From assembly GCA_003445125.1 (NCBI GenBank), contig DLVP01000162.1, positions 1 to 8,143 of the forward strand: a DNA stretch of 8,143 nt. Direction: 5' to 3'. The notes under the pieces are model-generated. The model made no database searches and was not told the DNA's origin. It saw nothing but the letters and a program-made list of their open reading frames with translations. Positions 5,668 to 8,143 of this stretch are shown here, piece after piece (position 1 is the first letter of the stretch; each line of letters opens with the position of its first letter). The position numbers and the translations under genes are program-made. Source of the stretch: Oscillospiraceae bacterium. GTDB lineage: Bacteria; Bacillota; Clostridia; Oscillospirales; Ruminococcaceae.

Positions 5668-7031
5668 TAATATCCTGTGGGGAACCCGCCGCCGAAGCCT
5701 CCCGGCATTTTCGGCATCCGTTTTCCTTTTTTCCCGAAACCGGAAAACTGCTTCATCATTTTCCTCATCTGCTCATACTGCTTCAGCAAACGGTTGACTT
5801 CTTCCACCGAAGTGCCGCTTCCTGCGGCAATACGCCGCTTGCGCTGAGGATTGATAATTTCCGGTTTGGCTCGTTCCTTCAGCGTCATCGAATAAATGAT
5901 CGCCTCGGTTTTTGCCATTTGCTTCTCGCCTTTTTCGGCATCCTCGTCGGTGAGTTTTCCTTTCACCCCGGGAATCATGCCGAGAACCGATTGCAGCGGT
6001 CCCATTTTTTTCAATTGGCGCATCTGATCCAGCAAATCGTTCATATCGAACTTGTTTTCCTGCATCCGCTTGACCATTTGTGCCGCTTGTTTATCGTCAA
6101 ATTCGGTTTGTGCTTTTTCAATCAGCGTCAGCACATCGCCCATTCCGAGAATACGCGATGCCATACGATCCGGATGGAACGGTTCCAAATCCTCCAATTT
6201 TTCTCCGATTCCGCAAAACTTGATCGGTTTTCCCGTCACCGCTTTGACGGAAAGCGCCGCGCCTCCGCGCGTATCGCCGTCAAGCTTGGTCAGAATCACA
6301 CCGGTGATTCCCAGTGCTTCATCAAATGCCTTGGCGACATTGACGGAATCCTGCCCCGTCATGGCGTCAATGACCAACAAAATTTCGTTGGGCTGAACCT
6401 TTTCTTTGATATTTTTCAGTTCGCCCATCAATTGCTCGTCAATGTGCAGACGACCCGCCGTATCCAGAATCACAATGTCGTTTCCGTGATCCTTTGCATG
6501 GCTGATTGCCTTTTGCGCAATCGTCACCGGATTTTCGGTTCCCATTTCAAAGACCGGAACACCCGCTTTTTCTCCGACAATTTTCAACTGTTCAATTGCC
6601 GCCGGTCTGTAAATATCGCACGCAACCAAAAGCGGACGGCGTCCCTGATTTTTTTTCAGGTACAACGCCAATTTTGCCGCGTGGGTGGTTTTACCGGCGC
6701 CCTGCAATCCGCAAAGCAGTACCACCGTCGGCGGATGCGGTGCCAGATTCAGCTTGCTCTGTTCCTCGCCCATCAGTTTGATGAGTTCTTCATTGACAAT
6801 CTTGATCACCTGCTGTGCAGGTGTCAGACTGTTCATGATTTCTTCTCCGACGCAGCGTTCACTGACAGCGGCAATGAAGTCCTTGGTCACCTTGAAATTG
6901 ACATCCGCTTCCAATAGGGCAAGACGAATTTCCCGCATGACCTCTTTGACATCATTCTCGTTAAGTTTTCCGCGGGTACGAAGTTTTTTGAACACCGACG
7001 TAAGTTTTTCCGTCAAACCTTCAAACGCCAA
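5667..7031 (-). CDS. ffh: Signal recognition particle GTPase Ffh
   Basis: A 454-residue cytosolic GTPase that binds SRP RNA and hydrophobic signal sequences on nascent chains and delivers ribosomes to FtsY at the membrane. Domains run N (1-90), G (about 100-295) and M (about 297-435). Visible motifs are the P-loop GLQGAGKTT (108-116), DTAGR (190-194), TKLD (248-251) and DGDTRGGAALS (251-261). The M domain is methionine-rich with RRIAAGSG (399-406), the SRP-RNA-binding helix-turn-helix. The tail is Gly/Met-rich and ends GGGFPTGY. The start is TTG at 7031: the product then begins MAFEGL as in other Ffh proteins, and no ATG fits. The site ahead is AGGCGGGTGAT, starting within the ylxM stop codon, so translation is probably coupled to ylxM. 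No ftsY or SRP RNA gene is in the window. Confidence 0.98.
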   Translation of the reverse strand: MAFEGLTEKLTSVFKKLRTRGKLNENDVKEVMREIRLALLEADVNFKVTKDFIAAVSERCVGEEIMNSLTPAQQVIKIVNEELIKLMGEEQSKLNLAPHPPTVVLLCGLQGAGKTTHAAKLALYLKKNQGRRPLLVACDIYRPAAIEQLKIVGEKAGVPVFEMGTENPVTIAQKAISHAKDHGNDIVILDTAGRLHIDEQLMGELKNIKEKVQPNEILLVIDAMTGQDSVNVAKAFDEALGITGVILTKLDGDTRGGAALSVKAVTGKPIKFCGIGEKLEDLEPFHPDRMASRILGMGDVLTLIEKAQTEFDDKQAAQMVKRMQENKFDMNDLLDQMRQLKKMGPLQSVLGMIPGVKGKLTDEDAEKGEKQMAKTEAIIYSMTLKERAKPEIINPQRKRRIAAGSGTSVEEVNRLLKQYEQMRKMMKQFSGFGKKGKRMPKMPGGFGGGFPTGY

Positions 7032-7034
7032 ACA

Positions 7035-7043
7035 ATCACCCGC

Positions 7044-7045
<2 letters not shown>
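7035..7045 (-). promoter_or_regulatory. Ribosome binding site for the TTG start of ffh
   Basis: On the minus strand the bases read AGGCGGGTGAT. This is close to the consensus AGGAGGTGAT, but with a C in the core. It begins inside the ylxM TAG stop (7044-7046) and lies at normal spacing from TTG 7031, which supports that unusual start and coupling to ylxM. Confidence 0.7.

Positions 7046-8143
<1,098 letters not shown>

Noticed and set aside
5919..6917. A 332-residue plus-strand open frame opposite ffh
   Set aside because: The product is rich in His, Phe, Gln and Arg without domain motifs, as expected for antisense of a conserved gene; Ffh on the other strand is unambiguous.

Overview
The window looks like chromosome of a Gram-positive bacterium in the class Clostridia, probably near Oscillospirales. 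The reasons are the ylxM-ffh-rpsP-khpA-rimM-trmD gene order typical of Firmicutes, strong AAGGAGG-type ribosome binding sites, consensus sigma-A promoters and roughly balanced base composition. The class is fairly safe; the order is a guess. There are no rRNA, tRNA, CRISPR or insertion-sequence features, and no gene-free stretch longer than about 190 bases.

Left part, plus strand (1-3789). The window opens inside an HD-domain hydrolase gene. It is followed by three genes that form a recognisable membrane-protection cassette: a flotillin-like SPFH protein with three C-terminal zinc ribbons (YdjI-like), a zinc-ribbon protein with a C-terminal membrane anchor (YdjG-like), and a secreted/anchored TPM-domain protein (YdjH-like). 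In Bacillus subtilis the same three families are encoded with the phage-shock protein PspA (YdjF) and form a membrane complex that recruits PspA. Here no pspA is seen next to them. A perfect GC-rich hairpin lies between the first two genes, oriented as a terminator for the antisense strand.

Middle and right part, minus strand (7470 down to 3846). A promoter with perfect consensus boxes drives ylxM, ffh, rpsP, khpA, rimM and trmD. The products serve protein targeting (Ffh is the SRP GTPase, YlxM its small helix-turn-helix partner) and ribosome/tRNA maturation (ribosomal protein S16, KhpA, RimM, TrmD). An intrinsic-terminator hairpin between khpA and rimM probably lowers expression of the last two genes. 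A bidirectional terminator closes trmD and the converging ydjH-like gene.

Right end, plus strand (7537-8143). galE, for UDP-glucose 4-epimerase, is transcribed divergently from its own near-consensus promoter and runs off the window.

Overall this is mostly conserved housekeeping DNA. The points most worth a second look are the pspA-less ydjIGH cassette, the hairpins placed inside the two gene clusters, and a Glu at the position of the proposed catalytic Asp in TrmD.
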